Shown: positions 8,519 to 17,274 of the stretch, piece after piece
Numbering within the stretch: position 1 is the stretch's first letter
How the letters are laid out: every line of letters begins with the position of its first letter
Assembly (NCBI RefSeq): GCF_014490785.1
Contig: NZ_CP051488.1
Coordinates: 1,178,001-1,242,000, forward strand
Source of the DNA: Kosakonia sp. SMBL-WEM22
Lineage (GTDB): Bacteria > Pseudomonadota > Gammaproteobacteria > Enterobacterales > Enterobacteriaceae
Reading direction: 5' to 3'
DNA length: 64,000 nucleotides
The notes under the pieces: model-generated
What the model was told of the DNA's origin: nothing
The model's database searches: none
What the model saw: the letters and a program-made list of their open reading frames with translations, nothing else
Translations under genes and position numbers: made by a program

Positions 8519-9418
8519 TTATTTATCACGCTGGATTATGTAATTCGCCAGTGCTTCAAGTGCCGTCGTATCCAGCGATTGCGCCGACAGCAGGCTCAGC
8601 GCCTGGCGGGCGTCGTCAATCAGATCGCGGGCTTTCGTGCGGGCTTGCTCAAGGCCCAGTAGTGCGGGGTAGGTGCTTTTACCCAGTTGCTGGTCAGCAC
8701 CCTGGCGTTTGCCAAGGGTGGCAGTATCGCCGACCACATCGAGAATATCATCCTGAACCTGAAATGCCAGGCCGACACACTGCGCGTAGCGTTCGAGCAG
8801 CGGCAGCGCGTCGCGACCGCGTTGCCCGGCGCTCAGCGCGCCCATTTTTACCGCCGCGCAGATAAGCGCCCCGGTTTTATGACGGTGGATCTGCTCCAGC
8901 CCTTCCAGAGAGACCTGCTCATTCTCCGCCGCCAGATCCAGCGCCTGCCCGCCGCACATGCCGGCAACGCCGCTGGCGTTTGCCAGCGTGGCGACCATCG
9001 CCAGACGATCTTCGGCGGCAACGTCTGTCATCGGCGCTTCCGTGAGGATCGAGAAGGCCAGCGTCTGCAAGGCATCGCCTGCAAGAATGGCATTGGCTTC
9101 GCCAAATTTAATATGGCAGGTGGGCAGACCGCGACGCAGATCGTCGTCGTCCATCGCCGGCAGATCGTCATGCATTAATGAGTAAGCATGAATACACTCC
9201 ACCGCGGCTGCAGGCGCGTCCAGCGTCTGTTGGCTGACGCCGAACATGCGACCGGTGGCGTACACCAAAAAGGGACGCAGGCGCTTACCGCCTAAGAGTG
9301 CGCCATACTGCATCGCCTCAACCAGCGGAGTGTTCTGAAAGGGCAGGGGAGCAATGAAACGGCGCAGCGCGTCGTTGGCCTGTTCAACGCAGGCCTGCAG
9401 TTGTTGATTGAAATCCAT
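8519..9418 (-). CDS. ispA: IspA, farnesyl diphosphate synthase
   Basis: Condenses dimethylallyl diphosphate with two isopentenyl diphosphates to farnesyl diphosphate, the precursor of undecaprenyl phosphate and quinones. 299 residues. Both aspartate-rich metal motifs are present: DDLPAMDDDD near residue 84 and QDDILD near residue 220. The ATG directly follows the xseB stop with no gap, so translation is coupled. dxs follows in the same pathway. Confidence 0.98.
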   Translation of the reverse strand: MDFNQQLQACVEQANDALRRFIAPLPFQNTPLVEAMQYGALLGGKRLRPFLVYATGRMFGVSQQTLDAPAAAVECIHAYSLMHDDLPAMDDDDLRRGLPTCHIKFGEANAILAGDALQTLAFSILTEAPMTDVAAEDRLAMVATLANASGVAGMCGGQALDLAAENEQVSLEGLEQIHRHKTGALICAAVKMGALSAGQRGRDALPLLERYAQCVGLAFQVQDDILDVVGDTATLGKRQGADQQLGKSTYPALLGLEQARTKARDLIDDARQALSLLSAQSLDTTALEALANYIIQRDK

Positions 9419-9661
9419 CTATTCAGCATCCGGAGCGAAAGGGGTTAGCGGCGCCTCTTCGGTATCGGAGAGCAGGATCTGTACGCGCTGTTCCGCCTGC
9501 TGGAGCTTAACCTGTCCCTGGCGGGCCAGCTGAACGCCGCGTTCGAACTCATTCAGGGCCTCTTCAAGCGGAAGTTCACCGCTTTCAAGACGAGTGACAA
9601 TCTGTTCCAGTTCGTTCAGTGCGGTTTCGAAACTAGCGGGTGCGTCGTTTTTCTTTGGCAT
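9419..9661 (-). CDS. xseB: XseB, exonuclease VII small subunit
   Basis: 80 residues, the family size. Two helices form the coiled-coil hairpin of XseB (FETALNELEQIVTRLESG and LEEALNEFERGVQLARQGQ), which wraps around XseA in the holoenzyme that degrades single-stranded DNA. First gene of the xseB-ispA-dxs run, as in E. coli. The ATG is in the 204-bp gap facing divergent thiI. Confidence 0.97.
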   Translation of the reverse strand: MPKKNDAPASFETALNELEQIVTRLESGELPLEEALNEFERGVQLARQGQVKLQQAEQRVQILLSDTEEAPLTPFAPDAE

Positions 9662-9865
9662 AGTGAATGTCTGACTCTTCTATTATTCCGACTACGTTAT
9701 GGTAGCGAAGTCGGGGCACATAGCAAATAACGCTCAATGGTAATGCGTTGCACATGATCTTCGCGATGGTGATATACTTCCGCGCCTGGATGCAGCCGCG
9801 GGTAGGGGCTGCTGTAAATTTTCCTCTACAGGCCTTTGCAGGCTTGCCAACGAACCATTGCCGCC

Positions 9866-11314
9866 ATGAAGTTTATCATTAAATTGTTCCCGGAAATCAC
9901 CATCAAAAGCCAATCTGTGCGTTTGCGCTTTATTAAAATTCTGACCGGGAACATTCGTAACGTTCTGAAGCACTACGATGAGGCGCTCGCCGTGGTGCGC
10001 CACTGGGACCATATTGAAGTGCGCGCCAAAGACGAAAATCAGCGTCTGGCGATCCGCGATGCGCTGACCCGCGTGCCGGGTATTCACCATGTGCTGGAGG
10101 TGGAAGATGTTCCCTTTACCTCCCTGCACGACATATTCGAGAAAGCGCTGGCGCAGTATCGCGATGCGATTGAAGGTAAAACCTTCTGCGTGCGGGTAAA
10201 ACGCCGCGGGCAACATGAGTTTAGCTCGATTGAAGCAGAACGCTACATCGGCGGCGGCCTTAATCAACACGTTGCCTCGGCAAAGGTCAAATTGACTCAC
10301 CCGGATGTGACCGTGCATCTGGAGATTGAAGACGACCGTCTGCTGTTAGTGAAGGGCCGCTATGAAGGTATTGGTGGCTTCCCGATCGGCACGCAGGAAG
10401 ATGTGCTGTCGCTCATCTCCGGCGGATTCGACTCCGGCGTCTCCAGCTATATGCTGATGCGTCGCGGCTGCCGCGTACACTACTGCTTTTTTAACCTCGG
10501 CGGTGCAGCGCATGAAATCGGCGTACGTCAGGTGGCGCACTATTTGTGGAACCGCTTCGGCAGTTCCCATCGCGTGCGCTTTGTGGCGATCAACTTTGAG
10601 CCGGTGGTGGGCGAGATCCTCGAAAAAGTCGACGACGGCCAGATGGGCGTAGTACTGAAACGCATGATGGTTCGCGCAGCGTCCCAGGTCGCGGAGCGCT
10701 ACGGCGTGCAGGCCCTGGTGACCGGCGAAGCGCTCGGGCAGGTCTCCAGCCAGACGCTGACCAATTTGCGTTTGATTGATAACGTCTCCGATACGCTGAT
10801 CCTGCGCCCGCTTATCTCTCACGATAAAGAGCACATCATCGATCTGGCGCGTAAAATCGGCACCGAAGATTTTGCCCGCACCATGCCGGAGTATTGCGGC
10901 GTGATCTCCAAAAAACCGACGGTAAAAGCGGTTAAAGGGAAGATTGAAGCGGAAGAAGCGAACTTCGATTTCACGATCCTTGAGAAAGTGGTCGCGGAAG
11001 CGAGCAATATTGATATTCGTGAAATCGCGCAGCAGACCGCGGAAGAGGTGGTGGAAGTCGAGACGGTAACCGGCTTCGGCGAGAATGACGCGATCCTCGA
11101 TATTCGTTCCATCGATGAGCAGGATGAGAAGCCGCTGCAGCTGGAAGGGGTAGATGTGGTGTCGCTGCCGTTCTACAAGCTGAGCACCAGGTTTGGCGAT
11201 CTCGATCAGAGCAAAACCTGGCTGTTGTGGTGTGAGCGCGGCGTGATGAGCCGCCTGCAAGCGCTCTATCTGCGCGAGCAAGGCTTTACCAACGTGAAGG
11301 TTTATCGCCCGTAG
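9866..11314 (+). CDS. thiI: ThiI, tRNA 4-thiouridine synthase / thiazole sulfur carrier
   Basis: Transfers sulfur from IscS to U8 of tRNA (s4U) and to ThiS for thiazole synthesis. 482 residues, exactly the E. coli length. N-terminal ferredoxin-like and THUMP domains (about 1-165, including FSSIEAERYIGGGLNQH), then the PP-loop ATPase with SGGFDSGVSSY near residue 185, and a C-terminal rhodanese domain whose catalytic Cys is in LLWCERGVMSR near residue 456. I use the ATG at 9866 because the alignment with E. coli begins MKFIIKLFPEITIKSQSVR; an earlier in-frame ATG at 9836 adds ten poorly supported residues. The ribosome-binding site is weak. Confidence 0.97.
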   Translation: MKFIIKLFPEITIKSQSVRLRFIKILTGNIRNVLKHYDEALAVVRHWDHIEVRAKDENQRLAIRDALTRVPGIHHVLEVEDVPFTSLHDIFEKALAQYRDAIEGKTFCVRVKRRGQHEFSSIEAERYIGGGLNQHVASAKVKLTHPDVTVHLEIEDDRLLLVKGRYEGIGGFPIGTQEDVLSLISGGFDSGVSSYMLMRRGCRVHYCFFNLGGAAHEIGVRQVAHYLWNRFGSSHRVRFVAINFEPVVGEILEKVDDGQMGVVLKRMMVRAASQVAERYGVQALVTGEALGQVSSQTLTNLRLIDNVSDTLILRPLISHDKEHIIDLARKIGTEDFARTMPEYCGVISKKPTVKAVKGKIEAEEANFDFTILEKVVAEASNIDIREIAQQTAEEVVEVETVTGFGENDAILDIRSIDEQDEKPLQLEGVDVVSLPFYKLSTRFGDLDQSKTWLLWCERGVMSRLQALYLREQGFTNVKVYRP

Positions 11315-11339
11315 TTTTGCGTTGTGCCAAGGATAGCAC

Positions 11340-11776
11340 CGTGGTTTGTGCCGGATGGCGGCTTCGCCTTATCCGGCCTACGCGGTGCAGCATGCCATAA
11401 ATCGATTGCCGCATAGCATGCAAAAAAACCGCACATACCCGTAGGCCGGGCAAGCATCAGCGCCATCCGGCAAACAGACCGCACATACCCGTAGGCCGGA
11501 TAAGCATCAGCGCCATCCGGCAAACAGACCGCACATACCCGTAGGCCGGATAAGCATCAGCGCCATCCGGCAAACAGATCGCACGAGCCGTAGGCCGGAT
11601 AAGCGTCAGCGCCATCCGGCAAACAGATCGCACGAACCCGTAGGCCGGATAAGCATCAGCGCCATCCGGCAAACAGACCGCACGTATCCGCAGGCCGGAT
11701 AAGCATCAGCGCCATCCGGCAAACGGACCGCACATACCCGTAGGCCGGATAAGGCGAAGCCGCCATCCGGCAATCA
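11340..11776. repeat. REP cluster: one inverted REP plus seven REP units at 50-bp period
   Basis: An inverted REP (11348-11383, GCCGGATGGCGGCTTCGCCT and its arm) is followed by seven units whose GTAGGCCGG begins at 11441, 11491, 11541, 11590, 11640, 11690 and 11740. Each unit holds a REP palindrome (GTAGGCCGGATAAGC with GCCATCCGGCA) and a roughly 16-base spacer reading about CAAACAGACCGCACATACCC. The period is 50 bases with one 49-base step. It lies between convergent thiI and yajL. All units are in the same orientation, unlike the paired arrangement at 5149-5580. Confidence 0.95.
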
Positions 11777-11786
11777 AGCCCAAAGC

Positions 11787-12380
11787 TTACGCTTCGTAGT
11801 AGTTATAAATCCCTGCCGCCATCACCAGCTGTGAGGCCACATCGTGAGCTTTTTCGCGCCCAACCAGCAGATCGATAATCTTCAGACCAAAATCAATTGC
11901 CGTGCCCGGCCCCTGGCTGGTTAGCAGATTGACACGTGGATCCCATACCACACGCTTATCCTGCCACTGCGCTTCCGGGATCGTCTCCTTCAGCCCCGGG
12001 AAACCGGTCATATTGCCGATCGGGAAGATCTCATGGGGCACCAGCACGGTGCCGGCAGCGGCGCAGATCGCCGCAACGATGCGACCGGAGAGGTGAAACT
12101 GGCGCACGGTCTCTACCAGCAATGGATTGTCGCGCATGCACTCTGCGCCTTTCAGGCCACCGGGCAGCACGATCACGTCGTAATCCCCATCAGCCACTTC
12201 GACCAGCGGCGCGTCCGCCAGCAGTTTTACGCCGCGCGAGCAGGTGATGACGCGATCACCGTCGCTGGCCACACTGGCGGTGGTCACCGCGATGCCACCG
12301 CGCACCAGCAGATCGATAGTGGTGACCGCCTCCATCTCTTCACTACCAGGGGCGAGACATATCAGAGCTGATGCGCTCAT
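11787..12380 (-). CDS. yajL: YajL, DJ-1/PfpI-family chaperone/deglycase
   Basis: 197 residues. DJ-1 superfamily: the nucleophile elbow carries the conserved cysteine in AAICAAAGTVLV (about residue 105), and an acidic residue lies near the N-terminus (APGSEEMEA). E. coli YajL protects proteins against oxidative and carbonyl stress; reported deglycase activity is debated. E. coli has CAAPAT at the cysteine where this protein has CAAAGT. I use the ATG at 12380, with AAGGAG 7 bases upstream; the GTG at 12386 is less likely. The start lies 38 bases inside the end of panE, so the two are coupled. Confidence 0.95.
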   Translation of the reverse strand: MSASALICLAPGSEEMEAVTTIDLLVRGGIAVTTASVASDGDRVITCSRGVKLLADAPLVEVADGDYDVIVLPGGLKGAECMRDNPLLVETVRQFHLSGRIVAAICAAAGTVLVPHEIFPIGNMTGFPGLKETIPEAQWQDKRVVWDPRVNLLTSQGPGTAIDFGLKIIDLLVGREKAHDVASQLVMAAGIYNYYEA

Positions 12381-13254
12381 ATTCACTCTCCTTACGTTTA
12401 ATCAGGTCGAACAACCGGGCATTCTCAGGCACCGCGATACCGTGCGCGCGGGCGCGTCTGAGCAGATAGCCGGTAATGTAATCGCACTCGGTATGGCGCA
12501 TCGCGCGCACATCCTGCAGCATCGATGAGATATTCTCCGCCGTGCTCTCAATCACCTGATGGACATAGGCAATCAGATCGTCGGCCGCAATGTGGTGGCC
12601 TTCGCGCTCGATCACCGCCGCCACTTCGCGGGCGATCTTCGCAATCTCATCCGGTGCATCGCGCAGATCGCCATTCTTGCAATCGCGCAGCGCCGTCAGC
12701 GGGTTAATGACGCAGTTCACCGCCAGCTTGCGCCACAGCGCGGGGCGAATAGTGTTGTGCCAGGCCACATCCGGGAGCACCATTTGTAGTGTGTCGGCGA
12801 GGTAGCTGAACTCGCCATCCTGCGCGCGGGCCGGGCCAATATGGGTGATGCCGCTGGCGACGTGAACAATCACATTGCCGTCGCGGCGCGCAGCATGGGT
12901 GGTGGTACCCATCAGCAGCGGATTAGGCAGGGATTTGAGCTCTTCAACGGTACCCATACCGTTATGAAGTAAAAGCACTGGCGTAGTGGACGAGAGCGAG
13001 GAAGCCAACCCTTTTACCGCATCGGATACCTGCCATGCCTTGAGCGTGACCAGCAGCAGATCGCTGCGCGCCAGGAAGTCGGGATCGTTAGCCGTCAAGG
13101 ACTCATTGAAAATCGTGCCGTCTTCTTCAACCAGGTTCACACTGCAATAAGGTTGCGGGATACGTAGCCACCCCTGTACCTCATGTCCCTGCTTGCACAG
13201 TGCCGTTAACCAGAGTTGCCCTAAAGCGCCGCATCCCAGTACGGTAATTCTCAT
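12343..13254 (-). CDS. panE: PanE, 2-dehydropantoate 2-reductase
   Basis: NADPH-dependent reduction of ketopantoate to pantoate, on the path to pantothenate and CoA. 303 residues, as in E. coli. N-terminal Rossmann motif VLGCGALGQLW, and the C-terminal helical domain with KLAVNCVINPLTAL (catalytic Lys about residue 176) and the conserved Glu in the last third. It overlaps yajL downstream and is divergent from yajQ. Confidence 0.97.
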   Translation of the reverse strand: MRITVLGCGALGQLWLTALCKQGHEVQGWLRIPQPYCSVNLVEEDGTIFNESLTANDPDFLARSDLLLVTLKAWQVSDAVKGLASSLSSTTPVLLLHNGMGTVEELKSLPNPLLMGTTTHAARRDGNVIVHVASGITHIGPARAQDGEFSYLADTLQMVLPDVAWHNTIRPALWRKLAVNCVINPLTALRDCKNGDLRDAPDEIAKIAREVAAVIEREGHHIAADDLIAYVHQVIESTAENISSMLQDVRAMRHTECDYITGYLLRRARAHGIAVPENARLFDLIKRKESEYERISSDMSRPW

Positions 13255-13333
13255 TATTCCTCCTCACCTGCAACTGCGCCAGGTGTTACAGCGATAAGTA
13301 TAGCGCTGTCAGCTAAGCTTCCAGTATTCAAGA

Positions 13334-13361
13334 TTGTGTTAATACACAGTGCGGGTATTAT
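13334..13361 (+). promoter_or_regulatory. Candidate yajQ promoter
   Basis: TATTAT (13356-13361) preceded by TTGTGT (13334-13339) with a 16-base spacer, 31 bases before the yajQ start. The -10 is good and the -35 is weak. Confidence 0.4.
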
Positions 13362-13392
13362 GCATCGCTGAAATTACAGAGGGAGAGAAAAG

Positions 13393-13884
13393 ATGCCATC
13401 TTTCGATATTGTTTCCGAAATTGATCTGCGCGAAGTGCAAAACGGCGTTGAAAATGCGACCCGTGAACTGGCCACGCGTTTCGACTTTCGCAACATTGAA
13501 GCGACATTTGAATTAAACGAAACCAACAAAACCATCAAGGTGCTGAGCGAGTCTGACTTCCAGGTCAACCAACTGCTCGACATTCTGCGCGCCAAGCTGC
13601 TAAAGCGCGGCATCGAAGGTACCTCGCTGGAAGTGCCGGAAGAGTTTGTGCATAGCGGTAAAACCTGGTTTGTTGAAGCCAAACTCAAGCAGGGGATTGA
13701 TGCCGCAACGGCGAAGAAGATCGTCAAGCTGATCAAAGAGAGCAAACTGAAGGTGCAGACGCAGATTCAGGGTGAAGAGATCCGCGTGACCGGTAAAGCT
13801 CGTGACGACCTGCAGGCCGCTATGGCACTGGTACGTGGCGGTAATTTAGGCCAGCCGTTCCAGTTTAAGAACTTCCGCGATTAA
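13393..13884 (+). CDS. yajQ: YajQ, UPF0234 nucleotide-binding protein
   Basis: 163 residues, same length as E. coli YajQ; starts MPSFDIVSEI and ends FQFKNFRD as in the family. Two ferredoxin-like domains. In Xanthomonas the homologue binds cyclic di-GMP and acts with a LysR regulator; E. coli YajQ binds nucleotides or tRNA in vitro, and its role is not settled. GAGGGAGAG precedes the ATG. Single-gene unit ended by a strong terminator. Confidence 0.95.
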   Translation: MPSFDIVSEIDLREVQNGVENATRELATRFDFRNIEATFELNETNKTIKVLSESDFQVNQLLDILRAKLLKRGIEGTSLEVPEEFVHSGKTWFVEAKLKQGIDAATAKKIVKLIKESKLKVQTQIQGEEIRVTGKARDDLQAAMALVRGGNLGQPFQFKNFRD

Positions 13885-13888
13885 TCGC

Positions 13889-13926
13889 TTGCCCTCTCCC
13901 GTGCGGGGGAGGGCGCATGTTTTTTA
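13889..13926 (+). terminator. Rho-independent terminator of yajQ
   Basis: GCCCTCTCCC (13891-13900) pairs with GGGGGAGGGC, followed by a short gap and TTTTTT. It ends yajQ ahead of convergent yajR, whose stop lies in the T tract. Confidence 0.75.
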
Positions 13927-15285
13927 ACCCGCAACCACCTGTTCTACTTCAAAGCGATTGGTCACCTTGCTGTCTATCTTCACATAGACGCTGCGCTCCT
14001 CCGGCACCACCATCGCTTCGCTCACCCCCTCCATTGCCAGTAGGCGCTGTTGCAGCGCACTATCTACCGCAACATCATCAGGAATGGCGATACGCAAGCT
14101 GCTGACGTAAGGCGGCTCCTGCATGGTGCTGGCGACCAGCAGCCAGACCACCGCCAGCAGCGCACCGGCGAGGAAGACCGTCTGGGAGTCGAAAAAGCCA
14201 TCGACCCAACCGCCGAGCGAGCCGCCAATTGCTACGCCAAGAAACTGGCTGGTGGAGTAGATGCCCATCGCCGTGCCTTTATAACCGGCGGGTGCCTCTT
14301 TACTGATAAGCGAGGGCAGCAGCGCTTCCATCAGGTTAAAGGCAAGGAAGAAGATCTGCACGCCGATGACAATCTCCCAGAAGTGCGGGCCAGCGCCCCA
14401 CAGCACAATTTCTGCAATCACCAGCAGGGCGACGCATAGCAGGAAGACCCGCTTCATTTTGCGCTTCACTTCGGCATAGATAATGAACGGCACGACGGAG
14501 ACAAACGACACCAGCATGGTGACGAGATAGATTTTCCAGTGCTGCGCTGCAGCAAACCCGGCAGCTTCCAGCTGTCCCGGCAGGGCAACAAATGTCGACA
14601 TCAGCAGCATATGCAGGCACATAATGCCGAAGTTGAGCTTAAGTAGCTTCGGATTAGCCATTACCAGGCTGAAGCACCCTTTCACCATCCCCGATTCACG
14701 GTTGCGCACGTGCTGGGTGCTGTTTGGCACCACCCACAATGTCAGCGCAATGCCGAGCGTGGCAAGACCGGCGATCATCCAGAAGAGCGCATGCAGACCC
14801 AGTTTATGGGTGATGATCGGGCCGAGTACCATAGCGATAGCAAAGGTGACGCCAAAACTGACGCCGATAAAGGCCATCGCTTTGGTGCGGTTCTGCTCGC
14901 GGGTCAGATCGGAGAGCAACGCCATCACTGCGGCGGCAATCGCGCCGGAGCCTTGCAGTGCGCGGCCGAGAATAATACCCCAGATAGAGTGGGAGAGGGC
15001 GGCAATCACGCTGCCGGCGACAAAAATCACCAGCCCGCCGACGATCAGCGGCTTGCGGCCGATGCGATCAGAGAGCAGGCCGAAGGGAATTTGAAAGATG
15101 GCCTGAGCGAGGCCATAAATACCAATTGCCAGACCGATTAATGCTTCGCTGGCGCCCTGCAGCGCCATACCGTACGTGGTCAGAACGGGCAGGACCATAA
15201 ACATGCCGAGCATGCGCAGGGAGAATACAGTCCCTAAACCCCAGGTGGCGCGCAACTCGCCTGGCGTCATCTTGTAATCGTTCAT
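13924..15285 (-). CDS. yajR: YajR, major facilitator transporter with C-terminal YAM domain
   Basis: About 453 residues. Twelve predicted membrane helices of the major facilitator superfamily; the motif-A loop GLLSDRIGRKPL lies between helices 2 and 3. After the last helix (about residue 385) there is a soluble ferredoxin-like YAM domain (ALQQRLLAMEGVSEAMVVPE onward), the hallmark of YajR. The substrate is unknown; the family is drug/proton antiporter-like. I use the ATG at 15285 (MNDYKMTPGE as in E. coli), which has GAGGTGG just upstream; a much earlier in-frame ATG would add a non-conserved 42-residue leader. Confidence 0.93.
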   Translation of the reverse strand: MNDYKMTPGELRATWGLGTVFSLRMLGMFMVLPVLTTYGMALQGASEALIGLAIGIYGLAQAIFQIPFGLLSDRIGRKPLIVGGLVIFVAGSVIAALSHSIWGIILGRALQGSGAIAAAVMALLSDLTREQNRTKAMAFIGVSFGVTFAIAMVLGPIITHKLGLHALFWMIAGLATLGIALTLWVVPNSTQHVRNRESGMVKGCFSLVMANPKLLKLNFGIMCLHMLLMSTFVALPGQLEAAGFAAAQHWKIYLVTMLVSFVSVVPFIIYAEVKRKMKRVFLLCVALLVIAEIVLWGAGPHFWEIVIGVQIFFLAFNLMEALLPSLISKEAPAGYKGTAMGIYSTSQFLGVAIGGSLGGWVDGFFDSQTVFLAGALLAVVWLLVASTMQEPPYVSSLRIAIPDDVAVDSALQQRLLAMEGVSEAMVVPEERSVYVKIDSKVTNRFEVEQVVAG

Positions 15286-15390
15286 TACCACCTCATGTTG
15301 AAAACCGGACATAGTGTAGTGCGGGGGCTGGGCGGGGTAAACACCAGGATAATTAACAAATATTACCTGTGTGAATGGGATTGCGGGCAT

Positions 15391-15417
15391 AAAAAAAGGG
15401 TGCCGGGGCACCCTTTA
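15391..15417 (-). terminator. Rho-independent terminator of the cyo operon
   Basis: On the reverse strand AAAGGGTGCC pairs with GGCACCCTTT and is followed by a run of T. It lies just past the cyoE stop and is a strong terminator for cyoABCDE. Confidence 0.9.
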
Positions 15418-15431
15418 GATGACGGTCTGGA

Positions 15432-16319
15432 TCACCAGACGTAAGTCAGCAGGCTATGTGAATCCGGCACCATAAAGTCCACGGACATCATCACGCTGAG
15501 CGAAGTGATGGCGACAATCGAGAAGACGAACAGTTTGCGCGCCCACACTTTATCATCCGCCACTTTATATCCGCGCAGCGCCATGCCCAGCCACCACAGA
15601 CTCACCGCGGCAGCAACCACCAGGTATTTGTAACCTGCATAGCCGCCCAGCGAGAGCATCAGGGTGGCGACAGCAAATGCCACGATATAGAGCGTGATGT
15701 GATTTTTCGCCACGGAGATACCTTTCACCACCGGCAGAACCGGGATGTTCGCTGCCTGATAATCCTTAAAGCGGAAAATCGCGATGGCATACGAGTGGGG
15801 CATCTGCCACAGGCTGAAAATCGCCAGCAGGATCGCTGCGCCGCTATCAAACTCGTTGGTCACGGCACAGTAGCCAATCACCGGCGGCGCTGCGCCGGAG
15901 AGAGAGCCAATCAGCGTACCGTAGACGGAGTGGCGTTTCATGTAGAGGCTATACACCCCAACATAAACCACAAACCCCATCACCCCGAGCCAGCAGGCCA
16001 GCGGATTTGCGCCGAACCACAGCAGCATAAAGCCAGCAATACCCAACAAGGCGGCGTACACCAGCGAGACTTTTGGCGAGATCAGCCCTCTGACCAGCAC
16101 CCTGTTTTTCGTCCGCTCCATCTTTTTATCGATGTCACGGTCGATGTAGTTGTTAAAAACACAACCAGAGGCGACCACCAACGACACGCCAACCAGCGTG
16201 TAGAGGAACAGGGGGTAATCAATCTGGCCTTTAGAGGCCAGCAGGAACCCCCCAATCACGGAGATCAAATTGCCAAAAATAATGCCCGGTTTCGTTACTT
16301 GCAGGTATTGCTTGAACAT
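15432..16319 (-). CDS. cyoE: CyoE, protoheme IX farnesyltransferase (heme O synthase)
   Basis: Transfers a farnesyl group to heme B to make heme O, needed for cytochrome bo oxidase. 295 residues, UbiA superfamily, with seven to nine membrane helices. The prenyl-diphosphate motif NNYIDRDIDKKMERTKNR is near residue 70. Last gene of the operon, 11 bases after cyoD. The ATG at 16319 gives the E. coli-like MFKQYLQVTKPG start. Confidence 0.97.
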   Translation of the reverse strand: MFKQYLQVTKPGIIFGNLISVIGGFLLASKGQIDYPLFLYTLVGVSLVVASGCVFNNYIDRDIDKKMERTKNRVLVRGLISPKVSLVYAALLGIAGFMLLWFGANPLACWLGVMGFVVYVGVYSLYMKRHSVYGTLIGSLSGAAPPVIGYCAVTNEFDSGAAILLAIFSLWQMPHSYAIAIFRFKDYQAANIPVLPVVKGISVAKNHITLYIVAFAVATLMLSLGGYAGYKYLVVAAAVSLWWLGMALRGYKVADDKVWARKLFVFSIVAITSLSVMMSVDFMVPDSHSLLTYVW

Positions 16320-16330
16320 ACTCGCCGCTC

Positions 16331-16660
16331 TTAGTGAACCATCATGTTGTAGTTCAGGTTCCACATAATCCAGATGGAGCCCACTACCAGGATAGCGATG
16401 ATAATCACGGTAAAGACAAAGGCGGTCAGGTTCCAGCGCTCCTCAGAAGAGGTGTTCATGTGCAGGAAGCAGACCAGATGAACCAAAATCTGTACCACTG
16501 CGGTGACCAGTACGGTCCCCAGAATTGCGGCGTGTGACGCGGTACCGCTCATCACCATCCAGAACGGAATGACCGTCAGGATGATCGACAGGATAAAACC
16601 TGTCATGTAGGTTTTTACGCTACCGTGGGATGCGCCGCTGTGATCGGTTGAATGACTCAT
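16331..16660 (-). CDS. cyoD: CyoD, cytochrome bo ubiquinol oxidase subunit IV
   Basis: 109 residues, as in E. coli, with three membrane helices and the start MSHSTDHSGASHGSVKTYMT. A small subunit that helps assemble the copper and heme sites of subunit I. The ATG overlaps the cyoC stop by one base. Confidence 0.97.
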   Translation of the reverse strand: MSHSTDHSGASHGSVKTYMTGFILSIILTVIPFWMVMSGTASHAAILGTVLVTAVVQILVHLVCFLHMNTSSEERWNLTAFVFTVIIIAILVVGSIWIMWNLNYNMMVH

Positions 16661-17274
16661 TACATCGCCCCCATCAGATAAACAACAGAGAACACACAGA
16701 TCCATACCACATCAAGGAAGTGCCAGAAGAGGCTCAGGCACATGATGCGGGTACGGTTTGTGCTGGTCAGACCGCGACGGGAGATCTGGAACATCAGAAC
16801 CGCCATCCAGATCAGGCCGGAAGTGACGTGCAGACCGTGGGTACCAACCAGCGCGAAGAACGCTGACAAGAAGCCGCTACGATCCGGACCCATACCTTCC
16901 GCAATCAGATGATGGAACTCATAAATCTCCATGCCGATAAAGCCCGCACCAAACAGGAAGGTCAGCGCAAGCCAGGAGATAACCTGGCTCTTGTTGCCTT
17001 TGTGCATGGCGATCGCCGCCATGCCGTAGGTGATGGAGCTGAACAGCAGCAGGAATGTCTCTACCAGAACGAACGGCAGTTCAAAAATGTCCTTGCCGGT
17101 CGGGCCGCCCGCTGTGCCGTTCACCAGAACGGCATAGGTCGCGAACAGACAGCTGAACAGAATGCAGTCGCTCATCAGGTAGATCCAGAAACCGAATACT
17201 TTATTCGGCCCTGCATCGTGGTGCCCGTGTTCGTGCGCATGGGCGTGCGCGTTGGTCAAAGTATCAGTTGCCAT
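16660..17274 (-). CDS. cyoC: CyoC, cytochrome bo ubiquinol oxidase subunit III
   Basis: 204 residues, with five membrane helices and a histidine-rich N-terminus (AHAHAHEHGHHD). Heme-copper oxidase subunit III family, without the two helices of the mitochondrial type. It overlaps cyoB by 11 bases and cyoD by 1, consistent with translational coupling in the operon. Confidence 0.97.
   Translation of the reverse strand: MATDTLTNAHAHAHEHGHHDAGPNKVFGFWIYLMSDCILFSCLFATYAVLVNGTAGGPTGKDIFELPFVLVETFLLLFSSITYGMAAIAMHKGNKSQVISWLALTFLFGAGFIGMEIYEFHHLIAEGMGPDRSGFLSAFFALVGTHGLHVTSGLIWMAVLMFQISRRGLTSTNRTRIMCLSLFWHFLDVVWICVFSVVYLMGAM

Noticed and set aside
11441..11776. CRISPR array
   Set aside because: The repeated unit and the spacer are both conserved, the palindromic part is a known REP, and there are no cas genes.
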